From assembly GCA_949283935.1 (NCBI GenBank), contig CASDUJ010000023.1, positions 1-53,973 on the forward strand: DNA of 53,973 nucleotides, read 5' to 3'. The translations under genes and the position numbers were made by a program. Shown piece after piece: positions 6,739 to 15,501 of this stretch (positions are counted from its first letter, which is position 1; each line of letters begins with the position of its first letter). The notes beneath the pieces are model-generated. The model did no database searches and was not told the DNA's origin. It worked only from the letters and a program-made list of their open reading frames with translations. Source of the DNA: an uncultured bacterium (GTDB taxonomy: Bacteria; Cyanobacteriota; Vampirovibrionia; Gastranaerophilales; JAILCC01).

Positions 6739-9312
6739 CTAATCAACAAAAAGCGACAATTGTGAAGTATTAGCTCGCATATTTTTTTGATTTTGAACTT
6801 TTATTTGAGCTTGGTTATCTTTTTGAATGTGATTAATTAATGTCAAAGCTCTTGAAACAACAGAATTTGGCAATCCCGCCATCTTTGCAACTTGAATACC
6901 ATAACTTCTAGATGTTGATCCTTCTACAACTTTTCTTAGAAATTCTATTTCATTATTTTCTTCATTTACAGTAACTTTATAATTTTTAATTTGGTCAAAA
7001 CTATTTGCCATAATATTTAGTTCATGATAATGCGTAGCGAATATTGCTCTGGCACGAATTTTATTTGCAATAAATTCGCAGACACTCCAAGCAATAGCTA
7101 CTCCATCATATGTGCTTGTTCCTCGTCCAATTTCATCAAGTAAAATAAGACTTTTATCCGTAGCAAAATTTAAAATATTAGCAGTTTCGAGCATTTCTAC
7201 CATAAAAGTAGATTGTCCCATAGCTAAATCATCAGATGCACCTATTCTAGTAAAAATTTTGTCAATAATACCAATTTTAGCCTCAGATGCTGGAACAAAA
7301 GCGCCAATTTGAGCCATAATAGCAATCAATGCATTTTGTCTCATATAAGTAGATTTCCCTGCCATATTTGGTCCTGTTAAAATCATAAATTGTGCTATGT
7401 TTTTATTCTTTTGATTTGCACAAAGACGCACATCATTAGGAACATATGAACCCAAAGGTAATATCTGTTCAATCACAGGATGTCTTCCGTCTTTAATTAT
7501 TAAATCATCAGAATTATCTACCAAAGGTCTAGTATAATTATATTCAGCTGCACAATTAGCAAAAGACAAAAGCACATCTAAAACTGCAATTTCATAAGCT
7601 AACAGTCTTAATTCACTTACAAATTCTTTAGTATATTCTCTAAAATTACAAAAAATATTATATTCAATTCCTACAGATTTATTTTGAGCATTCAAAACCT
7701 CATTTTCATGATCTTTAAGTTCTTCTGTAATATATCTTTCCGCATTTGTTAATGTTTGTTTTCTTATATAGTTTGAAGGAACCAAAGATGTATTAGCGTG
7801 AGTTACTTCTATAAAATATCCAAAAGTTTTACTATAGCCAACTTTCAAAACTTTTATACCTGTTTTTTCTTTTTCACGTAATTCGAAATCTTTCAGCCAA
7901 TTTTCGCCATTTGTAAGTAAATTTCTTTGGTAATCTAATTCTTCACTTACTCCTGTTTTTATTATTCCACCTTCTTTGATTGTAGTTGGTGGTTCATCAG
8001 CAATTGTTTGCTCAATAATTTGGGCTAGTTTTTGTAATTCTTTTCTTTCATTTTTGAATACATTCAAAAATGAAGTCTGAGAATCTTTTAAAATTTGGTT
8101 TATTTCTGGAATATTGTACAAAGATTCTTTTAAAGCCAAATAATCTCTGGCATTTACGCTATTATTTGTAATTTTTGTAGTAAGTCTTTCTATATCATAA
8201 ACTTTGTTTAGTAAAACAGTTAAAGACATTCTTGTTTTTGGGTTTTTCAAAAGTTCTTCTACACTATCTTGACGCAAAGAAATTTCTTTTGTATCCAGCA
8301 GAGGTTGTCTTAGCCAATTTCGTAAAAGTCTTGCTCCCATAGGGGTATTAGTTTTATTAATAGAACTTAAAAGACTCCCTTTGTAAGAGTTATCTCTAAT
8401 AGTTGCTGTTAATTCTAACCCTCTTTGAGCATTAGCATCGATAGACATAAATTTTTCCAAACTATAAGGTTTTATGGTTTCAAATTTTGACATATTTTCC
8501 TTTTGCGAATTTTCTATATATGCCAAAAGCGCACCTGCCGCACATAAACCTAATTTGTAATTTGGATATCCAAATCCTTCCAAACTATCTACTTTGAAAA
8601 TTTTTTTTATAATATTTTGCGCAGTAATAAAATCAAAATCTTTGTTATCAATTATTGTGCAATTAAAATTTTCTCTTATAGCTTTAGGAACTTCTGCCAA
8701 CATTTCGGGAACAATTTGAAAAGCTTTTATTTCTTGTTTTTTCGCTTTACACAATAATTCTACAGGTTCTATTCTAATAAGTTCTTTTTCGAGATTTGTC
8801 AGATCAGATTGGGTAATTTTAAATTCACCTGTAGTAATATCAGTGTATGCCAAGCCAAATTTATTTTTAACTTCATCAATAATTACGGAAGAAATATAAT
8901 TATTTTTATTTGCATCTAAATATTCTTGTTCAACAATAGTTCCTGCGCTTATTGTTCTTGTAACTTCTCTTTTCACAAGTCCCTTAGCTGTTGCAGGATC
9001 TTCCATTTGTTCGCAAATAGCAACTTTGTAGCCTTTTGAGAGAAGTTTTTGCATGTAATTATGAATTGCTTTAACCGGAATACCTGCCATCGCAATTTTT
9101 CCATTTTCTCCTGCATCTCTACTTGTCAAAGTTATTTCTAAAGCTTTTGAAGTGATAATTGCATCTTCTAAAAATGTTTCGTAAAAATCGCCAAGTCTAT
9201 AAAACAAAATTATGTCTTGATGTTTATCTTTAACATCCATGTATTGTTTTAGCATGGGTGTTAATTTACTTCTGTCTATATTTTTACTCGTTAGTTCATA
9301 TACATTTGACAT
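6739..9312 (-). CDS. mutS: DNA mismatch repair protein MutS
   Basis: This 857-residue MutS has the normal length and domain order for the family. The mismatch-binding domain near residue 40 carries the G-D-F-Y-E-T-F version of the Phe-X-Glu wedge motif. Connector, lever and clamp domains follow, and then the C-terminal ABC-type ATPase. Walker A is GPNMAGKST near residues 645-653, and Walker B with signature is LLDEIGRGTSTYDG. The FATHYHEL switch follows and the helix-turn-helix dimerisation region lies at the end. It recognises base mismatches and small loops and recruits MutL. It is divergent from the small membrane peptide gene at 9396 and upstream of the tRNA-Leu pair on the same strand. 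No mutL is in the window. Confidence 0.97.
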   Translation of the reverse strand: MSNVYELTSKNIDRSKLTPMLKQYMDVKDKHQDIILFYRLGDFYETFLEDAIITSKALEITLTSRDAGENGKIAMAGIPVKAIHNYMQKLLSKGYKVAICEQMEDPATAKGLVKREVTRTISAGTIVEQEYLDANKNNYISSVIIDEVKNKFGLAYTDITTGEFKITQSDLTNLEKELIRIEPVELLCKAKKQEIKAFQIVPEMLAEVPKAIRENFNCTIIDNKDFDFITAQNIIKKIFKVDSLEGFGYPNYKLGLCAAGALLAYIENSQKENMSKFETIKPYSLEKFMSIDANAQRGLELTATIRDNSYKGSLLSSINKTNTPMGARLLRNWLRQPLLDTKEISLRQDSVEELLKNPKTRMSLTVLLNKVYDIERLTTKITNNSVNARDYLALKESLYNIPEINQILKDSQTSFLNVFKNERKELQKLAQIIEQTIADEPPTTIKEGGIIKTGVSEELDYQRNLLTNGENWLKDFELREKEKTGIKVLKVGYSKTFGYFIEVTHANTSLVPSNYIRKQTLTNAERYITEELKDHENEVLNAQNKSVGIEYNIFCNFREYTKEFVSELRLLAYEIAVLDVLLSFANCAAEYNYTRPLVDNSDDLIIKDGRHPVIEQILPLGSYVPNDVRLCANQKNKNIAQFMILTGPNMAGKSTYMRQNALIAIMAQIGAFVPASEAKIGIIDKIFTRIGASDDLAMGQSTFMVEMLETANILNFATDKSLILLDEIGRGTSTYDGVAIAWSVCEFIANKIRARAIFATHYHELNIMANSFDQIKNYKVTVNEENNEIEFLRKVVEGSTSRSYGIQVAKMAGLPNSVVSRALTLINHIQKDNQAQIKVQNQKNMRANTSQLSLFVD

Positions 9313-9395
9313 TTCGACCTCTCACAATATATACAATATAACAAAAATTCTGTTATAATTAACTTAATTGTTACAATTGTTTTTTGGAGATTATT

Positions 9396-9512
9396 ATGGG
9401 TTGTATCAAAAATTTAGTTGGACTTATTGTGATAATTCTTGCAGCTATTGGTTTTGTAGCCATCGGAGGAATTGATTTTGTTATGAATGGTTTGAACGGA
9501 ATTATTAAGTAA
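9396..9512 (+). CDS. Small single-span membrane peptide (38 residues)
   Basis: A short reading frame begins MGCIKNLVGLIVIILAAIGF and ends in -NGIIK. It is a single hydrophobic helix with a positively charged N-terminus and a Cys at position 3. GGAG (9386-9389) lies 6 bases before the ATG, and a perfect TATAAT (9354-9359) lies upstream with a poor -35. The stop codon is one base from the ATG of the U32 family gene, which has no strong ribosome site of its own, so the two are probably co-translated. No family is recognised. The good ribosome site, promoter box and coding-like composition argue that it is real. Confidence 0.6.
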   Translation: MGCIKNLVGLIVIILAAIGFVAIGGIDFVMNGLNGIIK

Positions 9513-9513
9513 A

Positions 9514-11265
9514 ATGAAAATTGAACTTCTTGCTCCTGCAAAAGATAAAGGATGTGCTATTTGTGCAATAAACTATGGAGCTGATGCTATTTACATTGGA
9601 GCAAATGCTTTTGGTGCAAGAAAAAATGCTTCTAATTCTTTAGAAGATATCAAAGAAATTATTGACTATGCTCACAAATTTTACGTGAAAGTTTACGTAA
9701 CAATAAACACCATTTTAGATGACAAAGAAATTTTAGAAGCACAAAAATTAATTTTTCAACTTTATGAAATAGGGATTGACGCAATTATTATTCAGGACAT
9801 GGGATTATTAGAACTCCCTTTACCTCCAATTGCGATAAATGCAAGTACTCAATGCCATAACAAAGATTTAAGCAAAATAAAATTTTTGGAAAAAACAGGA
9901 TTAAACCGAATAATATTAGCAAGAGAACTTTCCATAAAACAAATTGAAGAAATTTGTAAAAACACAAAAGTAGAAATTGAAACTTTTATTCATGGAGCTC
10001 TTTGTGTTTCATACAGTGGTCAATGTTATCTTAGTAGAAGCATAGGAAATCGTTCAGCAAACAGAGGAGATTGCGCACAACCTTGCAGAAAAAAATACTC
10101 TCTTTTAGATGCAAAAGGTAATTATTTAATAAAAGACAAATATCTTTTAAATCTTAAAGATTTTAATGCCTCAAAAGAAATTCCTGAATTAATAAAAGCA
10201 GGAGTAAATTCTTTTAAAATTGAAGGCAGATTAAAAGACAAAAACTACGTAAAAAATGTAGTAGGATTTTATCGCAAATTAATAGATAAATACGCCCAAA
10301 AAACATCTTCTGGCAAAATATTTTTTGATTTTACTCCTAATTTAAACAAAACTTTTAATAGAGGTTACACAAATTATTTTTTAAAAGAAAGAAATGAAAT
10401 TTTTAATTTTAATACGCCCAAAGCCATAGGAGAAAAAATAGGAAAAATAAAAAAACTTCACGGAAATTATTTTATATACGAAGGAGAAAAACTTTCTGTT
10501 CAAGATGGTTTATGTTTTTTAGACGAGAAAGGAATAAATGGTTTTTTAGTTAATAAAATTGAAGACAATAAAATTTACCCTAACAAAATTGATAATTTAA
10601 AAGAAAATGTAGTATTATACCGAAATATAGATTTTGAATTTAACAAAAAACTCAATAATTCAAAAACAGTAAGAAAAATAAAAGTTAATTTTGTTTTTGA
10701 TGACAAATATTTAACAGCAATAGACGAAGACAACAACAAAGTTTTTATAGAAACAAAAAACTATGAACCTGCTCAAAACTCACAAAAAGCAAAAACCAAT
10801 ATAATAACAGGTTTAGAAAAAACAGGTGAATCGGATTTTTATGTAGAAGATATAGAACTAAAATTTAGCAAAATACCATTCATCCCAATATCAAAAATAA
10901 ATAAACTACGCAGAAGAATTCTTGAATTACTAATGCAAGAACGCATTAGAAATTACAAAAGACCAAAAGCAAATGAAATCAAGAAAATTCCATATTACGA
11001 AAAAGAAGTAAACTACAAAGCAAACATCCACAATTCTTACGCCAAAAAATTTTACGAAAACAGAGGAGCAAAGATTACAGAATTTTCATACGAAACGAAC
11101 AGATTTGTCGAAGCTGAATTAATGAGAACAAAACATTGTTTAAAGTATGCCATTAACAAATGCCAAAGCAATGATACATTATATTTGGAAGATGAAACAG
11201 GAAAAAAATACAACCTAGAATTTGATTGTAAAAACTGTGAAATGATTATAAAAAGCCCAAAATAA
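9514..11265 (+). CDS. U32 family peptidase / 23S rRNA hydroxylation-type protein
   Basis: This 583-residue protein starts with the U32 TIM-barrel signature (ELLAPAKD, then YGADAIYIGANAFGAR). It carries the iron-sulfur cysteine cluster typical of the family in the segment GALCVSYSGQCYLSR followed by NRGDCAQPCRKKY. A long C-terminal extension ends in MRTKHCLKY and a further Cys pair, as in the RlhA and YhbU/PrtC groups. Family members are annotated as collagenase-like peptidases, but the best-studied bacterial ones hydroxylate RNA bases (RlhA on 23S rRNA, TrhP on tRNA). RNA modification is therefore the better guess for this one. It is likely co-translated with the 38-residue membrane peptide in front of it. 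Confidence 0.85.
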   Translation: MKIELLAPAKDKGCAICAINYGADAIYIGANAFGARKNASNSLEDIKEIIDYAHKFYVKVYVTINTILDDKEILEAQKLIFQLYEIGIDAIIIQDMGLLELPLPPIAINASTQCHNKDLSKIKFLEKTGLNRIILARELSIKQIEEICKNTKVEIETFIHGALCVSYSGQCYLSRSIGNRSANRGDCAQPCRKKYSLLDAKGNYLIKDKYLLNLKDFNASKEIPELIKAGVNSFKIEGRLKDKNYVKNVVGFYRKLIDKYAQKTSSGKIFFDFTPNLNKTFNRGYTNYFLKERNEIFNFNTPKAIGEKIGKIKKLHGNYFIYEGEKLSVQDGLCFLDEKGINGFLVNKIEDNKIYPNKIDNLKENVVLYRNIDFEFNKKLNNSKTVRKIKVNFVFDDKYLTAIDEDNNKVFIETKNYEPAQNSQKAKTNIITGLEKTGESDFYVEDIELKFSKIPFIPISKINKLRRRILELLMQERIRNYKRPKANEIKKIPYYEKEVNYKANIHNSYAKKFYENRGAKITEFSYETNRFVEAELMRTKHCLKYAINKCQSNDTLYLEDETGKKYNLEFDCKNCEMIIKSPK

Positions 11266-11289
11266 AAGTATTAACAAATGGTTACATAT

Positions 11290-11317
11290 TTGCTTTTTGA
11301 TACTGAAATTATATACT
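11290..11317 (+). promoter_or_regulatory. Promoter of secreted protein gene
   Basis: TTGCTT (11290-11295) and TATACT (11312-11317) are spaced by 16 bases. A GGGAG ribosome site follows at 11337-11341, just before the ATG at 11348. Confidence 0.4.
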
Positions 11318-11347
11318 GTTAGCTGAAAGTAATTTAGGGAGTAGAAA

Positions 11348-12487
11348 ATGAATTTAAAGAAAAATTTATACACATTAATAATTGCATCAGCAGCACTTTT
11401 TGCATATAACAATATAGATTCAGTAAAAGCGGAAACAGTTCCTGTAAAAATTAACAACGAAACACCAGCTTCAATATCAGCTGAAAAATCTACGGCAGAA
11501 AATCAAATTGAAGAAACAAAAGAAACTTCTCCTTTTGATAATAAAATTGAAACTATTTCAGAAGAAACAACTACCAAAACACAAATTAATATAGAAGACA
11601 TAGAGCCGGCAGTTTTAATGGAATTAAAACCTGAAGTTAAAGAAATTATACAAGAAAGAACTACAATAAAAGAAACTGTAACAGAAAGTGGAGAAACTGT
11701 AGAAATTCAAGAGAAAAGAATTGACAATGTAAAGGTAGAAGAGAACAAAGTTACTGACACAATAACAGAAGAAGTCAAAGTACAAGAAGTAAAAAAAGAA
11801 GAAGAACTTCCTGTTTTAGAAGAAATTGAGCTGCCAACATTAAACAAAAAGCCAATAAACAATGAACCTGTAAAAATAGAAGTTTCCTCGCAAAGAATTC
11901 CTGCAGGAACTGTCATTCCACTTAGACTAGAATCTTCAATTAATTCTATTGCCTCTGATATGGGAGATCAATTTAATGCTACATTAACTTCAGACATAAT
12001 GGTAGGAGACAATATAGTTTTACCGGCAGGAACAGTTGTTAGAGGAACTGTAGGAAAAATGCAAAAAGCAGGAATGTTTGTAAAAGAAGCTAAAATTCTT
12101 TTAGTATTTGACCATATAGTTACTCCCGTAGGGAAACAAATACCTGTTTTTGCATACATGACAGGTAGTCCCAAAATTAATTACGAAGGCTACATAACAG
12201 GAGGAACCTCTTATGGAAAAGCTTTTAAAGAAGATGCAAGCAAAAGTAAGGATATTATAGTAAATTCAACTACTTTTGGAGTAGACAAAGGTTTAGCATA
12301 TTTAGGAGGAGTTCCTGTTGTAATTACAGCTCCTTTGTGCGCAATTGGAGGCACAATAGGTGGCGGAGGTTATTTAATAGGAAAAAGTATATACAATATT
12401 TTCAACAAAGGGGGAGAAGTTTTACTTGAACCCGGAACATTAATGAATGTTACTTTATCAAAAGCAATGGATGTTCCTGTAAATTAG
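11348..12487 (+). CDS. Secreted/periplasmic protein with TrbI/VirB10-like C-terminal domain
   Basis: This 379-residue protein has a clear signal peptide of about 28 residues ending near DSVKAE. An acidic, Glu/Thr/Lys-rich low-complexity spacer of about 140 residues probably crosses the periplasm. The C-terminal 200 residues begin IPAGTVIPLRLES and contain the GDNIVLPAGTVVRG pattern, followed by Gly-rich hydrophobic stretches (IGGTIGGGGYLIG). The rhythm of an initial 'aGT-ip-l' strand, a 'lpaGt...G' strand and a final 'epGt' strand resembles the TrbI/VirB10 beta-barrel fold. No conjugation genes are nearby, so a role in cell-envelope assembly is more likely than DNA transfer. Its own promoter and ribosome site are visible. 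The fold match is from memory and should be treated as provisional. Confidence 0.7.
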   Translation: MNLKKNLYTLIIASAALFAYNNIDSVKAETVPVKINNETPASISAEKSTAENQIEETKETSPFDNKIETISEETTTKTQINIEDIEPAVLMELKPEVKEIIQERTTIKETVTESGETVEIQEKRIDNVKVEENKVTDTITEEVKVQEVKKEEELPVLEEIELPTLNKKPINNEPVKIEVSSQRIPAGTVIPLRLESSINSIASDMGDQFNATLTSDIMVGDNIVLPAGTVVRGTVGKMQKAGMFVKEAKILLVFDHIVTPVGKQIPVFAYMTGSPKINYEGYITGGTSYGKAFKEDASKSKDIIVNSTTFGVDKGLAYLGGVPVVITAPLCAIGGTIGGGGYLIGKSIYNIFNKGGEVLLEPGTLMNVTLSKAMDVPVN

Positions 12488-12541
12488 TAACTAATTCTCT
12501 TGATGATTTAATTAAAAAACAAATTAATATAAGATAAAAAG

Positions 12542-13336
12542 ATGAAAATTATAGTTTGCTTAAAACAAGTTCCAGACACTCAAGACATAAAATGGACCGA
12601 AAAGGGTACCATGATTAGAGAAGGGGTAGAAAGTATAATTAATCCATATGATGAATTTGCTTTGGAATATGCTTTGAAAATTAAAGATAAAATTCCTGAA
12701 ACAAAAATTATTGCTTTATCAATGGGACCTCAACAAGCAAAAGATTTGCTAAAAATTGCAATTGCAAAAGGAGCAGATGAAGGGATATTAATTTGTGACA
12801 AAAAATTTGCGGGCTCAGATACTTTTGCAACAAGTATGACTATTGCAAGTACAATAAAACAATACATCCCTGATTTTAATTTAATTATATGCGGACAATT
12901 TGCAATAGATGGAGATACAGCCCAAACTGCTCCTTCTTTAGCAGAACATTTAGGTATAGAACAAGTAACTTTTGTAAACAAATTAATTGATTCAGATCAA
13001 GAAAAAATAATAATAGCAAAAGAAACAGATGAAGGCTTTATTGAAATTGAAGCAAAATATCCAATAGTAATGTGTGTAATAAAAAATGAAGAAGAACCGA
13101 GAAATTATTCGATAAAAGGATATATTCGTTCATACAATATTCCAATAGAAATATTAAACAAAGAAAAAATAGAAATTGATGAAAATTTTATAGGATTTAA
13201 AGGTTCTCCAACTTATGTAGCCAAATCTTTTCCTCCAAAATTTGACAGGAAAGGTGAAATTTTAGAAGGAACAACAAAAGAAATTGCACAAAATTTACTG
13301 ACAATAATTGAGCAGAAAAAATTGGAGGGCAAATGA
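12542..13336 (+). CDS. etfB: Electron transfer flavoprotein, beta subunit
   Basis: EtfB (264 residues) forms the AMP- and FAD-binding heterodimer with EtfA that passes electrons from acyl-CoA or other flavin dehydrogenases to the quinone pool or to bifurcating enzymes. The N-terminus MKIIVCLKQVPDTQ is diagnostic, as are NPYDEFALEYAL and the segment LIICGQFAIDGDTAQT in the nucleotide-binding fold. The gene overlaps etfA by four bases (ATGA). No acyl-CoA dehydrogenase or butyryl-CoA pathway gene is adjacent, so the electron donor cannot be named from this window. Confidence 0.95.
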   Translation: MKIIVCLKQVPDTQDIKWTEKGTMIREGVESIINPYDEFALEYALKIKDKIPETKIIALSMGPQQAKDLLKIAIAKGADEGILICDKKFAGSDTFATSMTIASTIKQYIPDFNLIICGQFAIDGDTAQTAPSLAEHLGIEQVTFVNKLIDSDQEKIIIAKETDEGFIEIEAKYPIVMCVIKNEEEPRNYSIKGYIRSYNIPIEILNKEKIEIDENFIGFKGSPTYVAKSFPPKFDRKGEILEGTTKEIAQNLLTIIEQKKLEGK

Positions 13337-14307
13337 CACTAAGCATAATAGCCTTAAGAAGCAGAAATAATAAGCTAGAAAAAGTAGCCCTTGAATTATT
13401 GGGAAAAGCCAAAAGATTTTATAATGAAGAAATAAACGTAATAGTACCAATTGGAAGTTCAGATTCAAATGAAATAATAGCGGAATTAGAGCAAGCTGGC
13501 GCAGACAAAATATTTTTTCTCAAAAATGAACATCTTGAAAAATATTCAACAAATTTGTACCGAGAAGCCATTTTACAAGCACTAAGAAAAATACAACCAG
13601 ATATTATACTAACAGGAGCAACAACAAATGGCAGAGATTTAGCCCCAAGAATTGCTTCTGCTTTACAAACAGGACTTACAGCAGACTGCACAGAACTTAG
13701 TTTAAACGAAGAAAATAAATTAGCTGCAACCAGACCAACTTTTGGAGGTTCATTAATGGCAACTATTTTATCCAGAAAAATTCCTCAAATGGCAACAGTT
13801 AGACCCAAAGTTTTTCAGCAACCTACTCCAAACAAAGACAACAAAGCAATAGTAGAAATTATAGATATAAATTTGCCAGAAACAAGTTCTAACGTTAAAG
13901 AAATAAATTTTAGACCCAAAACATTAGAAAACAGTTCTCTTGAAGAAGCAGATATAATTGTTGCTGCTGGCAGAGGTATAAAAACAGCAGAAAATTTTAA
14001 ACTTTTAAGCAAATTTGCAGAAAAACTTGGCGGCAAGATTGCTGCTTCGCGAGGATTAGTTGACATGAAAATGTGTAATAGTAATATTCAAATAGGTCAA
14101 ACAGGAAAAACTGTAACACCTAAAATTTATATTGCTTGCGGAATTTCAGGAGCAACACAACATATTGAAGGAATGAAAGGCTCACAAACAATTATAGCAA
14201 TCAACAATGATCCCCAAGCTCCTATTTTTCAAATTGCAGATTACAAAATTATAGGAGATTTATCAGAAATTTTGCCTATGTTAATTGAAGAAGTAAAGAG
14301 GAATTAA
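13333..14307 (+). CDS. etfA: Electron transfer flavoprotein, alpha subunit
   Basis: EtfA (324 residues) binds the redox-active FAD through its C-terminal domain. This domain is clear here: VAAGRGIKTAENF, the SRGLVD segment, IGQTGKTVTPKIYIACGISG and GDLSEILP. The N-terminal half shows TGATTNGRDLAPRIAS and the TADCTEL segment of the alpha fold. The start codon lies within the etfB stop (ATGA overlap), and tmk follows one base after its stop, so the three genes are one transcript. Length and motifs are normal for the family. Confidence 0.96.
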   Translation: MTLSIIALRSRNNKLEKVALELLGKAKRFYNEEINVIVPIGSSDSNEIIAELEQAGADKIFFLKNEHLEKYSTNLYREAILQALRKIQPDIILTGATTNGRDLAPRIASALQTGLTADCTELSLNEENKLAATRPTFGGSLMATILSRKIPQMATVRPKVFQQPTPNKDNKAIVEIIDINLPETSSNVKEINFRPKTLENSSLEEADIIVAAGRGIKTAENFKLLSKFAEKLGGKIAASRGLVDMKMCNSNIQIGQTGKTVTPKIYIACGISGATQHIEGMKGSQTIIAINNDPQAPIFQIADYKIIGDLSEILPMLIEEVKRN

Positions 14308-14308
14308 A

Positions 14309-14914
14309 ATGCAAGGAAAATTTATAACTTTTGAAGGCGCAGATGGTTCAGGCAAAACCACACAAATTGAAAAGATAAAAAAATATTTAGAAGAAAAAGG
14401 ACACAAATGTCTTTTAACAAGAGAACCTGGGGGAAGTAAACTTGGAAATAAAATCAGAGAAATTTTGTTACATTATGATGGAGAAGTAGATTATTTGAGC
14501 GAATTACTTTTGTATATGGCAGATCGAGCTCAACACGTAAAAACCATTATACTCCCTGCACTAAAAGAAGGAATGATTGTTTTATGCGATCGTTACATTG
14601 ATTCAAGTGTAGCATATCAAGGTTATGCTAGAGGCTTAGATGTTGAACAAATTATGGAATTAAATAAAATAGCAACTTTTGGAATAGAACCTGACTTGAC
14701 AATAGTTTTTGATGTAGAAACTCAAACAGCCATAAAAAGGCTGGGAGAAACAAAGGATCGTCTTGAACAAGAAGGTATAGAATTTCATCAAAAATTAAGG
14801 TACGGATATTTAGAATTAGCAAAAAAATTTCCTCAACGAATTTCTGTTGTTAATTCAAATTTAACAATTGAAGAAGTTTTTAGTGAAGTAAAAAAAATAT
14901 TAAAAGATTTTTAA
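14309..14914 (+). CDS. tmk: Thymidylate kinase
   Basis: This 201-residue enzyme phosphorylates dTMP to dTDP for DNA synthesis. The P-loop FEGADGSGKTTQ lies at residues 7-18, the TREPGG segment contacts the nucleotide, and the DR(Y) catalytic motif is in CDRYIDSSVAYQGYARGLD. The lid ends in KDRLEQEG. It has a good ribosome site (GAGGA) and is the last gene of the etfB-etfA-tmk run. Its stop codon overlaps the stop of the convergent gene at 14911 by four bases, so the two transcripts share 3' ends. Confidence 0.96.
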   Translation: MQGKFITFEGADGSGKTTQIEKIKKYLEEKGHKCLLTREPGGSKLGNKIREILLHYDGEVDYLSELLLYMADRAQHVKTIILPALKEGMIVLCDRYIDSSVAYQGYARGLDVEQIMELNKIATFGIEPDLTIVFDVETQTAIKRLGETKDRLEQEGIEFHQKLRYGYLELAKKFPQRISVVNSNLTIEEVFSEVKKILKDF

Positions 14915-15375
14915 TATTTTTTGAGCTTTATTGCATTCATTTCTTCTTGATTTCTAATTTCATTGTCCACGTTTTTATGTATTTTTTGTATATAGTCTTG
15001 TCTTTCAGGAAAATCTTTTGTTAGGGTAAAAAGTTTTCTTCTCAAATTTCCTTCAATAAAAGCATTTAAAATTACTTCATCAAAAAATTTATTTTCGGCT
15101 TTTTTGATATTAGCAGCAACAGGTTCTCCTGGAGTAATATTAACCAGATAAACAGAAGCAGAATATTTTTGGGGAAATCTTATTGCAGCGATGTCATTTT
15201 TTTCTCCTTTACAAAAAAAATCAGAAACAGTAGTATTTTTAGAACCAGAATTTTTTATAATAGAACAAATCTCTTCAGCAACTTTTACTCCATGTTTTTC
15301 AGAAATTTTTTTGTACAAATCTCCAGAGATCTTTGCCATACCAAAGTTTTGAGTTGCAAGTGAATTTATTTTCAT
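14911..15375 (-). CDS. Small protein with MKIN...NFG N-terminal tag, unknown function
   Basis: This 154-residue protein starts MKINSLATQNFGMAKISGD and has no signal peptide or membrane span. The body is mixed alpha/beta with a basic C-terminus, and I recognise no domain. The N-terminal dozen residues resemble the starts of two other unrelated proteins in this window, the GH13 enzyme and the 75-residue Cys protein. It is divergent from the PxpA-like gene and convergent with tmk. Confidence 0.75.
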   Translation of the reverse strand: MKINSLATQNFGMAKISGDLYKKISEKHGVKVAEEICSIIKNSGSKNTTVSDFFCKGEKNDIAAIRFPQKYSASVYLVNITPGEPVAANIKKAENKFFDEVILNAFIEGNLRRKLFTLTKDFPERQDYIQKIHKNVDNEIRNQEEMNAIKLKKY

Positions 15376-15437
15376 AGAATTACCTTTTTATTAAATAATT
15401 GTCTGTATTAAATCTTGTGAAAAAATTTTTTGCTGTT

Positions 15438-15467
15438 TTGTGCAAAGAAATATTATTATTGTATAAT
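15438..15467 (+). promoter_or_regulatory. Promoter of the pxpA-yvcK-panBC operon
   Basis: TTGTGC (15438-15443) and a perfect TATAAT (15462-15467) are separated by 18 bases. The same -35 hexamer is seen in the restriction gene promoter near 2444. A palindrome lies directly downstream. Confidence 0.5.
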
Positions 15468-15470
15468 TAT

Positions 15471-15486
15471 TTTGTATTAATACAAA
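15471..15486 (+). promoter_or_regulatory. Perfect 16-base palindrome, possible operator
   Basis: TTTGTATTAATACAAA is exactly self-complementary. It covers the expected transcription start, between the -10 box and the PxpA-like start codon. A repressor bound here would block initiation. The same TTTGTAT half-site recurs as an inverted pair at 25528-25548, after the GH13 gene. Confidence 0.35.
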
Positions 15487-15501
15487 CAGAAAGTGAAATA
15501 T

